From: Lentisalinibacter sediminis
GTDB taxonomy: Bacteria; Pseudomonadota; Gammaproteobacteria; Steroidobacterales; Woeseiaceae
Assembly (NCBI RefSeq): GCF_040706615.1
Contig: NZ_JAPDRF010000004.1
Span: 186,001-250,000, forward strand
Reading direction: 5' to 3'
Length of the DNA stretch: 64,000 bases
The stretch's first letter is position 1; each line of letters starts with the position of its first letter. The translations under genes were made by a program, and so were the position numbers. The notes below the pieces were generated by a model. That model was not told the DNA's origin. It did not search any database and worked only from the letters and a program-made list of their open reading frames with translations. Below, one piece after another: positions 1 to 8,393 of this stretch.

Positions 1-810
1 GACGGTGTCGAAGGCGCCCGCGCGGAAAGGCGGCCTGAGCGCGCTCGCCAGGACGTGCTGCAGACCCGGCAGCGCTGCCTCGGGCGCCGCCAGCTCTCGC
101 GCCACCGCCACGTCATCGACCCGGCGCGGCGCGATCGGGAACTCGTGCAGGGAAACGGTCTCGCCGGCGCAGAGCTTCGCCGCCGCCAGCACCAGCAGCG
201 GATTGAAGTCCAGGGCGGCGGTGAGCTCGGGGGCCAGCGTCTGATGCAGGTCGTAAGCAAGCCGGCCCGCGCCGGCGCCGAGCACCAGCAGGCGGCCGGG
301 CGCCTGGCCGCCCAGCGCTCCGACCACCGCCTCCAGCGACTGACGGTTCTCCTCGTCACCCCAGGCCCAGTCCCGGTGGATGTTCGCGTAGTAGGCGGTC
401 AGGCCGACCTCGGTCGGCAGCCGGGTGCGCAACGCCAGGTGCGTCTCGTAGGTGGCCTCGGATGCGCCCGCGCCCAGGGGGGCGAGCAGGGACTTCAGCT
501 CTTCGGCGTGAGCGCGCCAGGCCGCGACCTGATGGCGCAGCCGGTGTTCGGTGGACGCGAGCAGCCCGCCCTCACCCAGCGCGGCCGCAGCCGCCTGCTT
601 GTCCTTCGCGATATCCGCCAGCGCGAAATCGAAGCGCTGACGCCACTCCGCCAGCGCATTATCCGGGTCGGCGAACAGCCAGGGTACGCCGGCGAGCGAG
701 GGGAAACCGGTGGAGCAGCCGGGGCAGCGCAGCGAATCGCCGTCGGTCTCGAGGGACCGGTCGCAGCGCGGACAAGCCAGCAACGACAGCAATGCAGCAT
801 CCCACGCCAT
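1..810 (-). CDS. SAM-dependent methyltransferase with N-terminal zinc-ribbon (partial, C-terminus off window)
   Basis: This frame is open from the ATG at 810 to the window edge, giving 270 residues without a stop. The N-terminus carries two CPxC pairs (LACPRC about residues 12-17, LRCPGC about 28-33) resembling the Trm112-like zinc ribbon found before some methyltransferases. Around residue 175 there is a class I SAM-binding motif I, LLVLGAGAGRL, followed by an acidic ALDFNPLL segment. It starts two bases from the hemG stop, so it is probably the distal gene of that minus-strand operon. The substrate cannot be read from the sequence. The C-terminal catalytic part is outside the window. Confidence 0.75.
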   Translation of the reverse strand, partial: MAWDAALLSLLACPRCDRSLETDGDSLRCPGCSTGFPSLAGVPWLFADPDNALAEWRQRFDFALADIAKDKQAAAAALGEGGLLASTEHRLRHQVAAWRAHAEELKSLLAPLGAGASEATYETHLALRTRLPTEVGLTAYYANIHRDWAWGDEENRQSLEAVVGALGGQAPGRLLVLGAGAGRLAYDLHQTLAPELTAALDFNPLLVLAAAKLCAGETVSLHEFPIAPRRVDDVAVARELAAPEAALPGLQHVLASALRPPFRAGAFDTV

Positions 811-812
811 GT

Positions 813-2156
813 TCAGCCGCCCTCCCCGACGATGCGCTCGGCCAGCAGTCTGCCGTTGCGCACACAGTCGTTCATCGCGATGCCGCGATAGGCATTGCTG
901 TTGAGATAGAGGCCCCGGTGGCTCGCGAGCCGCTCGAAGATGGCATCCACTCGCGCGATGTGCCCGGGCGCATAGCTCGGGATGCCGCGGGGCCAGCGCT
1001 TCACGTAGCTGACGTCCGGGTCGGCGGTCAGGCCCATGGTGGCACGAACACCCTCGAGCGCGGTGCGGACCAGACCCTGGTCGTCCTGGTCGACGAGTTC
1101 CGGATTGCGCTGACCACCGATGATGAGTCTCAGGATCCGGCCGCCCTCCGGCGCCCGGTCCGGGAAAATGCTGCTGTCCCACAGCACCCCCAGCACCGGC
1201 AGGTTCGCGCTGGTGGTCGTCAGGAGGCCGAAGCCCGGCAGCTCCCGATCCAGCTGCCGGTAGCCGAGTCCGACGACCGCCACCGGCGAGTACCCGATCG
1301 CGCCGATGCGCTTGCCGAGTCCGGCGTCGAGGTCCTTCACGATCTCCGCCGCCGCGTAGGACGGCGAGGCGATCACCACCCGGTCGAATTCCGGGGTGTC
1401 GGACGGTGTGCGCAGCACGTAGCTTCGACTCTGTTTACCCTGCCGCAACACGCCGGCCACCGGCTCGCCCAGGCGCCATTCCGCGTCGATGACCTCGTGC
1501 AGGTGCTCGATCAGCGCGCTCACCCCACCCCTGAAACTCATGAGGATGCCGCCGGGGCCCGCCTGCTTCTTGCGCCTCGCCAGCATGCCGCGGAACAGCC
1601 CGCCGTGCTCGCGCTCCAGCCCCACCACCAGCGGGAAAGCGGCCTCGACGGAAACCTTGTCCGGCGTCGTCGCGTAGATGCCGGCTACCATCGCGTCCAG
1701 GAATACGTCGGTGAAGCCCTTGCCGAGGCGCCGATAGCCGAACTGCTGCAACGTCTCCGGCGTCGTCTTCTTCCGCCGCGGGACCAGCGGCTCCATGGCC
1801 ACCCGCAGCTTGGCCGGCCAGCCGAGCAGCTTCGTCTTCAGGAAGGCAGGGGGCGATTCCGGCAGGGGATGCAGGCCGTCCTTGTAGACGAATCGCCGCC
1901 GTGCGAGATCGGAACTGGGCAGCAGCAGGTGATCCGCGCCCGCGTCCTCCACCAGCTGCTGGCTGTCCGGCTTGTTGGAGAGAAAACCATTACCGCCCGC
2001 CTCGAAGCGGAAGCCCTCCACGTCTGCCGTGTACATGGTCCCGCCCGGGACGGGTTCGGCGTCGAATATCGTGAGCTCCCAGTCCGGCCGGGCCCGTTTG
2101 ACATAGAAGGCAGTGGTGAGACCGCTGATGCCGGCCCCGACTATCGCGATTTTCAT
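813..2156 (-). CDS. hemG: Protoporphyrinogen oxidase, FAD-dependent (HemY/PPOX type)
   Basis: The 447-residue product opens with a dinucleotide-binding motif, MKIAIVGAGISGLTTAF, typical of the FAD amine-oxidase/PPOX family, and its length fits oxygen-dependent protoporphyrinogen IX oxidase of haem biosynthesis. A second FAD contact is suggested by the C-terminal GLYLNSNAYRGIAMNDC segment, which matches the conserved GN-x-x-GI-x-x-C region of PPOX. I chose the ATG at 2156 because the fold begins there; the open frame extends 17 codons further upstream without a recognisable domain. It lies between the sulfotransferase and the methyltransferase on the same strand. Another flavin amine oxidase is a less likely alternative. 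Confidence 0.85.
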   Translation of the reverse strand: MKIAIVGAGISGLTTAFYVKRARPDWELTIFDAEPVPGGTMYTADVEGFRFEAGGNGFLSNKPDSQQLVEDAGADHLLLPSSDLARRRFVYKDGLHPLPESPPAFLKTKLLGWPAKLRVAMEPLVPRRKKTTPETLQQFGYRRLGKGFTDVFLDAMVAGIYATTPDKVSVEAAFPLVVGLEREHGGLFRGMLARRKKQAGPGGILMSFRGGVSALIEHLHEVIDAEWRLGEPVAGVLRQGKQSRSYVLRTPSDTPEFDRVVIASPSYAAAEIVKDLDAGLGKRIGAIGYSPVAVVGLGYRQLDRELPGFGLLTTTSANLPVLGVLWDSSIFPDRAPEGGRILRLIIGGQRNPELVDQDDQGLVRTALEGVRATMGLTADPDVSYVKRWPRGIPSYAPGHIARVDAIFERLASHRGLYLNSNAYRGIAMNDCVRNGRLLAERIVGEGG

Positions 2157-2222
2157 AGGGCGATTCTCATGAGACCCGAGTTTCCCCGAGGGGGCGCGCA
2201 GACACAAGGAAGCGTCGCGCGC

Positions 2223-3131
2223 TCAGCGTCGCTGGTCCATTGCCGTCCGGAAAGCCTCGTAGTCCGCCAGCCCGAAGCGTGCCGCAATCTCCTCCGCCCA
2301 GATCCGCGCCAGTTCGCCTTCGATCGCCGGCGTCAGTTCACGCTTGTGCGCGCCGGTCTCTCCCCGGCGCACCTTGGCGGAGTCGCTGCCCGCGGGCAGG
2401 CCGATGCGGCGTTCGCTCAGTTCGCGCATCAGGCGGTCGTCATAGCGGTGGCGGTTGGCCAGCATGTACTCCATGGACGAGCGCTCGAGGGTGAGATCCA
2501 GCAACGCATCGTCCAGCGCCACGCCGATGAACTCCGCGATGCGCCTGACGGCACCGGCCCGATCCGCCCGCATGCCTTCGTAGCAGAGCAGCAGTACGTC
2601 GCCGTCGCCGCGCCTCGGCCACCAGGAGGCGAGATGATGCCAGTAGTCCCGGCCCTGTCCGCGCGGCAGGAACTTGCCACGGGCGAAGGTCTCCATGTCG
2701 ATGCTGCCCGGCTCGAAGAACCAGCCCTCCATGAAGTGGTACAGGGAGACCAGTGCGTCACCCGGATTGCGCACGCTGACGATATAAAGCGCGCCGGCCG
2801 GCACGCGGTCGGCCGGCAGGTGACTCTTGAACGCGCGGGGCTCCGCTCGCTGGATCGCATCCAGGTCGATGCCGAGGTCGTGAGCCGTTTCGATCCAGGG
2901 TACGACCGCCGAGATGTCGTCGAAGCCCTCGTCCCCGCCGGTGCGCAGCGTGTGGACGATCTGCTGCAGCCAGGTGGTGCCGGACTTGGCGAAGGGCGTG
3001 ATGATCACGTCGTCCGGCCGCGGCCGGAAGGCCATGCCCCGGGCGACGCCCTCGTCGCTGATCAGCGCCTCCAGCGCGGCGGCGAACTGCTCGAAGGTCC
3101 GGGCCCGCCGGCCGCGGGGCGGAAGCGTCAC
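2223..3131 (-). CDS. Sulfotransferase domain protein
   Basis: The 302-residue protein has the PAPS-dependent sulfotransferase signatures: the 5'-phosphosulfate loop PFAKSGTTWLQQI (about residues 46-58), the 3'-phosphate contact VSVRNPGDALVSLYHF (about 118-133), and a C-terminal RRGETGAHKRELTP segment matching the RKGxxGDWK-like PAPS contact of cytosolic sulfotransferases. It would transfer sulfate from PAPS to a hydroxyl or amine; the acceptor is unknown. The start is GTG at 3131, supported by GGAG six bases upstream. The downstream neighbour is hemG and the upstream neighbour a small metallopeptidase 12 bases away, so co-transcription is likely. Confidence 0.85.
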   Translation of the reverse strand: MTLPPRGRRARTFEQFAAALEALISDEGVARGMAFRPRPDDVIITPFAKSGTTWLQQIVHTLRTGGDEGFDDISAVVPWIETAHDLGIDLDAIQRAEPRAFKSHLPADRVPAGALYIVSVRNPGDALVSLYHFMEGWFFEPGSIDMETFARGKFLPRGQGRDYWHHLASWWPRRGDGDVLLLCYEGMRADRAGAVRRIAEFIGVALDDALLDLTLERSSMEYMLANRHRYDDRLMRELSERRIGLPAGSDSAKVRRGETGAHKRELTPAIEGELARIWAEEIAARFGLADYEAFRTAMDQRR

Positions 3132-3143
3132 TGACGGCTCCGG

Positions 3144-3497
3144 TCAGGCATAGCCGATCTCGTCCAGGTGATCGTCGTCGATGCCGAAGTAGTGGGCGAT
3201 CTCGTGCAGCAGGGTCTTGCGGATCTCCATCAGCAGCTCGTCCCGCGGCAGGCCCATCTCCAGATGGGGGTTGCGGAAGATGTAGACGATGTCCGGCAGC
3301 TCCGCCACGTCTTCGACGCTGCGCTCGGTGAGCGGGATGCCGACGTACAGGCCGAGCAGCCCGCCGCCCTCCGGGTCCAGCTCCTCGTCGGCCTCGTCCA
3401 TCACCATCACGTCGATGTTGTGCAGGGCGTCGCGCACCCAGTCGGGCAGGCCGTCGATGGCCTCGCGGACCACGCCTTCGAATTCATTGCGTTTCAT
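3144..3497 (-). CDS. Small zincin-like metallopeptidase family protein (DUF1025/PF06262 type)
   Basis: This acidic 117-residue protein ends in the zinc-protease signature LLHEIAHYFGIDDDHL (HExxH with a downstream D/H ligand), and its middle contains GLYVGIPLTERS and the IVYIFRNPHLE strand characteristic of the minimal zincin family once called DUF1025. No signal peptide or membrane segment is visible, so it is probably cytoplasmic. The physiological substrate of this family is unknown. It precedes the sulfotransferase by 12 bases in the same direction. The start ATG at 3497 lacks a strong ribosome-binding site. Confidence 0.85.
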   Translation of the reverse strand: MKRNEFEGVVREAIDGLPDWVRDALHNIDVMVMDEADEELDPEGGGLLGLYVGIPLTERSVEDVAELPDIVYIFRNPHLEMGLPRDELLMEIRKTLLHEIAHYFGIDDDHLDEIGYA

Positions 3498-3585
3498 CGT
3501 CCGGCGAGTTTACCAGCGGGGCCGGACTCCGGTATCCGGAATGCCGGACGGGAAACCCCCGGACGCGATGCCGAAGAGCGACAGC

Positions 3586-3981
3586 TCAATCGGCGTGCGG
3601 GATCCTGCCGACCAGCACCTTCAGGCACTCCGTGCGCATCGCAATGTCCTCTTCCAACAGTTCGATCTCGTTCAGGATCTCCTGGGTGATGGTCTCCTTG
3701 CTGGTCTTGGCTGCCATGATGCTATCGAGCTCCTCCAGGGCCGCGCGGAGCTTCGGATGGGTTCGCATGACACCCGATGCCTTGCCCTCGCCCTCGTCCT
3801 GTACCCGCGGAAACTTGTAGGTCCGGCTCGACGGCAGTATCGAGCCTTTCGGCCGCTCGTACGTGACCCGCAGGACATCGACGTAATTCAGGCTGGAGAT
3901 GTAGTAGCGGGCGATCTGCTTCGGACTCTCCACGCCCATTTCGGACAGCGTCGGATAAGCGCTTGAACTGGTCTTGGTCAT
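3586..3981 (-). CDS. DUF3461 family protein
   Basis: The roughly 131-residue product contains YPTLSEMGVESPKQIARY near the start, the hallmark of DUF3461 proteins of gammaproteobacteria, followed by a basic KGSILPSSRTYKFPRV strand and a C-terminal coiled-coil-like helix (EILNEIELLEEDIAMR). Function is unknown. The ATG at 3981 is preferred because family members begin a few residues before YPTL; an in-frame ATG at 3999 adds six residues. An inverted repeat TGACA-N4-TGTCA at 4043-4056 lies upstream and could be an operator. The gene is flanked by the small metallopeptidase and the MFS gene. Confidence 0.85.
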   Translation of the reverse strand: MTKTSSSAYPTLSEMGVESPKQIARYYISSLNYVDVLRVTYERPKGSILPSSRTYKFPRVQDEGEGKASGVMRTHPKLRAALEELDSIMAAKTSKETITQEILNEIELLEEDIAMRTECLKVLVGRIPHAD

Positions 3982-4071
3982 CTTGTCTGCATCCCCCATG
4001 CGATCGTCGGGCTGATCGTGGCCCCGCTATATTGGCAAAAACTGACAACGCTGTCATCTGCCGCCCGCGCC

Positions 4072-5790
4072 TCAGGTCCGCTCCGGCACCGACCAGCGCC
4101 TGAACAGGTCGGCGATCGAGAACTCGCTCAGGTCGGCGAACTCGCCGGCATCGAAGAACGTGCCGAGACAGGAGCCGCATTTCTCGTACCAGATGTGGGG
4201 CTGGCGCGGATCCACCATCCGGACCATGCCACCTCCGCAACGCGGACAGCGGTAACGGTCCACCCGGTTCTGCGCCCGGCCCACGGCCACGTCGCCGATA
4301 TCGATCTCGGCCGCCGCGCGCTTCTTGCGCATTACCCGCTCTGCTTCACCCGCGTCGAACCAGAGTCCGTGACACCGAACGCAGCGGTCGATCTCCGTGC
4401 CGTCCACGTCCAGCACCTCCATGTCGGCACGGCATTTCGGACAGCGCATCGCGCCGGACCAGAACACGCCACCGCCCCCGCCGGCGCCCATACCCACGGT
4501 GTAGCGCGGCGCGGTCTTCGTCCCGGGCCCCGCCGCCGCCCGGTGCCGGTAAAGGAGCAGCGTCACGATCAGGAACAGGGCCAGCAGTCCCATCAACAGG
4601 TAAGACTGCACGTAAGAGGTGCTATCGGCGATCAGGCCGTAGGTCTTGGAGCCGGCGGCGCTGCCCAGGTTGGCGATCGACATGTACAGGGCGAACTGGG
4701 TCGCCGAGGCTCGGCTCGCGCAGATAGCCATGGCCAGTGCGATCATGCAGACCATGACGACGGGGTTCATCAGGACCCAGATAGAGAGCATGGTTCTGAC
4801 GTACAGGGTGTCCGCCCAGAGGTGCTGGGTCTCGGCCAGCAGAAAGGCATGCGCGGCCACGAGCGCGACGGTCGCCAGCATCATCCGCCTGGCTCCGTAG
4901 CGGTCGATAAACGGTCCGAGGGCCAGCGCCGCGACCGCGCCGATCAGGCCCATGACGGCGACCAGTTGCGACCATTGGGGGGTAGAGAAGCCGAACACGT
5001 TGATCGCCGCGATCGGCATCAGTGCATGACCGTAGCCGCTGACGAGGCCATCGAAGAACATGATGCTCATGACGATGAGGCTCGCCGGTTTCCACAGCAC
5101 GGCATTCAGTTCACCGAACATCGTGCGGAACGACTGGGCCGGCCGGTGCACCGAGGCCGCGGCCCCCTCGCTCCAGGGCAGCAGCCGTTCACCCTGGCGC
5201 TCACGGATCATGACGAACGCCAGCAGGATGATACCGGCGACCGACGCACAGGCGATCGCCGTGACGCCGGTACCGAACGTCACGAGCCCGATGCCGGTCG
5301 CAGCCGAGGCGGACGCCCACCCGATGGACTTGCCGAAGGCCATGAAGGCGTTCAGGCGTCCCTGCTCCTCGACGGGCGTGAGATCGATGGACATGCCGTC
5401 CACCGCCACGTCCTGGCTGGCCGCGAAGATATTGATCAGGACGCCGAGAAGCATCAGCAGCCCCATCTGCTCGCCGGGGCGCTCGACCAGCGCAAGCCCG
5501 AGCAGCGAAAGCGTGAGTCCGAGCTGCATGGCGAGGACCCAGGGACGGCGCCGGCCCATCGCCAGGAACTCGTAGCGGTCCATCAGCGGCCCGCCGGCGA
5601 TCTTGAAGGCCCAGGGCAGCGTGATCACCGCGAGGAACGACGCGATGTCTCCCGCTGCCACGCCCTCGCTGGCGAGCCAGGCGGGAATCGCAATGCTGAG
5701 CAGGCCATAGGGGATGCCCTGCCCGAAATACATCATGGAGCCCGTCAGGAAACGTGCGCGCGGACTGTCGGCAAGAACGGGACTCGTCAT
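4072..5790 (-). CDS. MFS (PAT/AmpG-like) transporter fused to two C-terminal TFIIB-type zinc ribbons
   Basis: Residues 1-440 form a hydrophobic multi-pass permease with PAT-family features: the N-terminal MMYFGQGIPYGLL helix, ASQDVAVDGMSIDLTP and a second-half FIDRYGARRM loop, as in AmpG-type and acetyl-CoA-type transporters. After a glycine-rich linker (about 441-448), residues 449-572 hold two zinc-ribbon modules, MRCPKCRADMEVL..CVRCHGLWFDAGE and YRCPRCGGGM..KCGSCLGTFFDAGE, matching the zf-TFIIB family normally found as a separate small soluble protein. The ATG at 5790 is chosen because the permease helix follows it. An internal ATG at 4449 could produce the ribbon alone, but no ribosome-binding site is evident there. 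The transported substrate is unknown. Confidence 0.8.
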   Translation of the reverse strand: MTSPVLADSPRARFLTGSMMYFGQGIPYGLLSIAIPAWLASEGVAAGDIASFLAVITLPWAFKIAGGPLMDRYEFLAMGRRRPWVLAMQLGLTLSLLGLALVERPGEQMGLLMLLGVLINIFAASQDVAVDGMSIDLTPVEEQGRLNAFMAFGKSIGWASASAATGIGLVTFGTGVTAIACASVAGIILLAFVMIRERQGERLLPWSEGAAASVHRPAQSFRTMFGELNAVLWKPASLIVMSIMFFDGLVSGYGHALMPIAAINVFGFSTPQWSQLVAVMGLIGAVAALALGPFIDRYGARRMMLATVALVAAHAFLLAETQHLWADTLYVRTMLSIWVLMNPVVMVCMIALAMAICASRASATQFALYMSIANLGSAAGSKTYGLIADSTSYVQSYLLMGLLALFLIVTLLLYRHRAAAGPGTKTAPRYTVGMGAGGGGGVFWSGAMRCPKCRADMEVLDVDGTEIDRCVRCHGLWFDAGEAERVMRKKRAAAEIDIGDVAVGRAQNRVDRYRCPRCGGGMVRMVDPRQPHIWYEKCGSCLGTFFDAGEFADLSEFSIADLFRRWSVPERT

Positions 5791-5897
5791 GATCGTTGTT
5801 CTTCTTTTTTGACCGGGCGCAATATTACAGGTTTTCGTCCGGATGGGCCTGCCCGGGCTCCGCCGGCCCGGGGCAGGAATTGCGCCGCCGGCCACCA

Positions 5898-5926
5898 CTG
5901 ACATGCCCCGGCCGCACGGTTAGTAT
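5898..5926 (+). promoter_or_regulatory. Candidate sigma70 promoter for the TonB-dependent receptor
   Basis: CTGACA (5898-5903) and TAGTAT (5921-5926) are separated by exactly 17 bases, matching five and four of six consensus positions. Transcription would begin near 5933, about 25 bases before the receptor ATG, and a GCAGGAAA ribosome-binding region lies between. Confidence 0.5.
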
Positions 5927-5956
5927 TGCCGCTTTCGGGCCGCAGGAAACCACACG

Positions 5957-8383
5957 ATGAATCCAGCGCCGTGCCACACAGCGCCAGCGATGGTCGCGGC
6001 AGTCGTGGCGGCCGTGGCCATGACGCTGTCGCCGGCCGCGCCGGCTCATGCGGCGACGTTCGGTGCTGCCGATACCGATGCCGCGAACCGGCAGGCCGGG
6101 GAGATCGAGGAGATCGTCGTTACCGCGCGGCGCCGCACGGAGAACCTGCAGCAGGTGCCGATCTCGGTCACCGCACTCAGCGGCGCCGAACTCGCGGCGC
6201 GGCAGGTCGATGCCATGGACCAGCTCGGCTTCGTCGTGCCGAATCTGCAGTTCGACAAGGCCGCGCCCTCCTCCGGTTCCAGTTCCGTCGGCCAGATATT
6301 CATCCGCGGTATCGGCCAGGCCGACTACACGCCGGTCACCGATCCCGGCGTCGCGCTGTACGTGGACGGCATCTACATCGGCCGCTCGCCCGGCAACGTG
6401 CTGGATCTGCTCGACATCGAGCGTATCGAGGTCCTGCGCGGGCCGCAGGGGACGCTGTTCGGCCGCAATTCCATCGGCGGCGCCATCAAGGTGCACAGCC
6501 GCCAGCCCGGGTTCGACGATACCGACGGCAGCGTGGAGCTGCGACTCGGCAACGACGATCTGCGCGGGCTGAACTTCCGCTGGAATCTGCCGCTGTCGAA
6601 CACGCTCGCCGCGAGTTTCGCGCTCGGCCGTCTCGAACGGGACGGCTACGTCGAGCGGCCCTGGGACGGCGTATGGACCGGCGACCGGGATCGCTGGTCG
6701 GCCCGCGGGGCGGCGCGCTGGGAGCCGACCGACCGGCTGGCAGCGTCGCTGGTGATCGATTACACCACCATCGACGAGAACGGCGCGCCGGTCGTCTCCG
6801 GCGGGGTCAACGACCTGCAGCCTTTCGCGACCTTCGGCAACGCCGTCCTCGAGAGCTGCGAGGCGGTGGTGATCAACCCGGCCTTCGACGCCACGCCGGC
6901 CGGCGGACCGCCCACCTTCCCGTCGCCGGGCGCACCCACCGGCAGCGCCCCGGGTTGCTACGGCGCCGGCTCGGTGCCGGGCCCCTTCGTCTCCGAGGGC
7001 ACCTTCCCGGTCACCTCCGAGCTGGACAGCGGGGGTGCCGCGCTCACCGTGGACTGGACCCTCGACGAGCGCTGGGGCGTGCGCTCCATCACCGGCTACC
7101 GCGAGATGGACATGTTGTCCTCGCGGGACGGCGACAACACGCCCGCCAACATCTTCGCCACCCGCGACGACTTCGAGCACGAGCAGTTCAGCCAGGAGCT
7201 GCAGCTGCGCTACGCCGCCGACGACCCCGGCCTCTCCGCGGTTCTCGGGTTGTTCTACTACGACGAGTCCGGCTTCAACCTGGTGGACGTCACGGTGCCG
7301 CCCGGCGCCATCCAGAGCGGCGGTTTCTACGACAACCAGTCCTACGCGGTCTTCGCCCACGGCACGCTGGACGTGACCGAACGGCTGGCGCTATCGGCGG
7401 GCGCGCGACACACGGAGGACCGCAAGACCTATCTGCCGGACCAGTTCTCGCTCGGCGATGCCTCGGCCGGATCGGCACCCGGCCTCTTCCCGCCGACCTG
7501 GCCGGAACTCGCCGGCTTCTACCTCGCGCCGACGGGCCCGCTGGCGGCCGGCGAGCGCATCCTCGACTACCGCGAAAGCGAGCTCGCCTTCGACGCGACG
7601 GACGTCACCGTCGACTTGAGCTACCGGCTCTCGGACGACGCGCTCGGTTACGTCACCTTCGCCACCGGTTACAAGAGCGGCGGCTTCGACCAGCGCTTCG
7701 TGGGCCCCACGTCGGATCGTGCGCCGAGTTCGTACCGGCCGGAGTCGGTGGACAGCCTGGAATTCGGCCTGAAGACGTCGTCCTTCGGCGGGCGCCTGCG
7801 GGCGAACGTGGCCGTGTTCGATGCCGACTACGACGACCTGCAGATCATTGTGCGCGAGTCTTTCAACCCGCTCACCTTCAACGCCGGCGACGCCAGGGTG
7901 CGGGGCGGAGAACTCGAGCTGGAATGGTTCGCGTCGGCGGACTGGGAGATCGGCGTCTCGGCGGGCTACCTGGACACGGGTTACCGACGCCTGAACCAGG
8001 CGGCGCAGGACTCGGGCGTGGAGCTGGGCAACCGGCTCGCGAACGCCCCGATGTGGAGCCTGGCCGCCGGCACCGCCTACCGCCTCGGCCTGGGACGCCT
8101 GGGCGAGGTGACCGCGCGGGTGGACTGGTCGTGGCAGGACAGCGAGTACCACGACGCGGTGAACAGCCTGCGCATCCGCCAGTCCGCGTTCCATCTGGTG
8201 AATGCCTCGCTCGCGTTCGTGCCGCCCTCCGGCCGCTGGCAGCTCACGCTGGCGACGCGCAACCTGTTCGACGAGACTTACATCGTGACCGGCAACTCCG
8301 CTTTCGACACACCCGCCGCCTACGTGGAACGCGTCTATGGTCGGCCGCGGGAGTTGCTGGCCTCGCTGCGCTACGAGTTCTGA
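5957..8383 (+). CDS. TonB-dependent outer-membrane receptor
   Basis: The 808-residue protein starts with a signal peptide ending near APAHAATFG (about residue 34), followed by a TonB-box-like EEIVVTARRR at about 51-60, a plug domain (QQVPISVTALSGAEL through IERIEVLRGPQGTLFGRNSIGG, the typical plug ending) and a long beta-barrel ending in the terminal aromatic strand LLASLRYEF. The plug and barrel resemble the CirA/FecA-like group common in Sphingomonas- and Woeseia-type bacteria. The ligand (iron chelate, vitamin, glycan or other) cannot be told. It is followed after 10 bases by menA. Energy could come from the Ton operon at 53627-59170. Confidence 0.93.
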   Translation: MNPAPCHTAPAMVAAVVAAVAMTLSPAAPAHAATFGAADTDAANRQAGEIEEIVVTARRRTENLQQVPISVTALSGAELAARQVDAMDQLGFVVPNLQFDKAAPSSGSSSVGQIFIRGIGQADYTPVTDPGVALYVDGIYIGRSPGNVLDLLDIERIEVLRGPQGTLFGRNSIGGAIKVHSRQPGFDDTDGSVELRLGNDDLRGLNFRWNLPLSNTLAASFALGRLERDGYVERPWDGVWTGDRDRWSARGAARWEPTDRLAASLVIDYTTIDENGAPVVSGGVNDLQPFATFGNAVLESCEAVVINPAFDATPAGGPPTFPSPGAPTGSAPGCYGAGSVPGPFVSEGTFPVTSELDSGGAALTVDWTLDERWGVRSITGYREMDMLSSRDGDNTPANIFATRDDFEHEQFSQELQLRYAADDPGLSAVLGLFYYDESGFNLVDVTVPPGAIQSGGFYDNQSYAVFAHGTLDVTERLALSAGARHTEDRKTYLPDQFSLGDASAGSAPGLFPPTWPELAGFYLAPTGPLAAGERILDYRESELAFDATDVTVDLSYRLSDDALGYVTFATGYKSGGFDQRFVGPTSDRAPSSYRPESVDSLEFGLKTSSFGGRLRANVAVFDADYDDLQIIVRESFNPLTFNAGDARVRGGELELEWFASADWEIGVSAGYLDTGYRRLNQAAQDSGVELGNRLANAPMWSLAAGTAYRLGLGRLGEVTARVDWSWQDSEYHDAVNSLRIRQSAFHLVNASLAFVPPSGRWQLTLATRNLFDETYIVTGNSAFDTPAAYVERVYGRPRELLASLRYEF

Positions 8384-8393
8384 TCGGCCGCGC

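Noticed and set aside
462..3134. Long plus-strand open frame opposite hemG and the sulfotransferase
   Set aside because: It is antisense to two well-supported genes. Its Arg/Ala/Pro/Gly/His-rich product has no recognisable motif, as expected from GC-rich codon bias.
4043..4056. TGACA-N4-TGTCA palindrome upstream of the DUF3461 gene
   Set aside because: It is a single short site without a matching promoter or a known regulator. It is mentioned with the gene but not called as an operator.
5848..5877. GC-rich inverted repeat between the MFS gene and the receptor
   Set aside because: It is imperfect, lacks a T-run and lies between divergent genes. It could be chance in GC-rich DNA.
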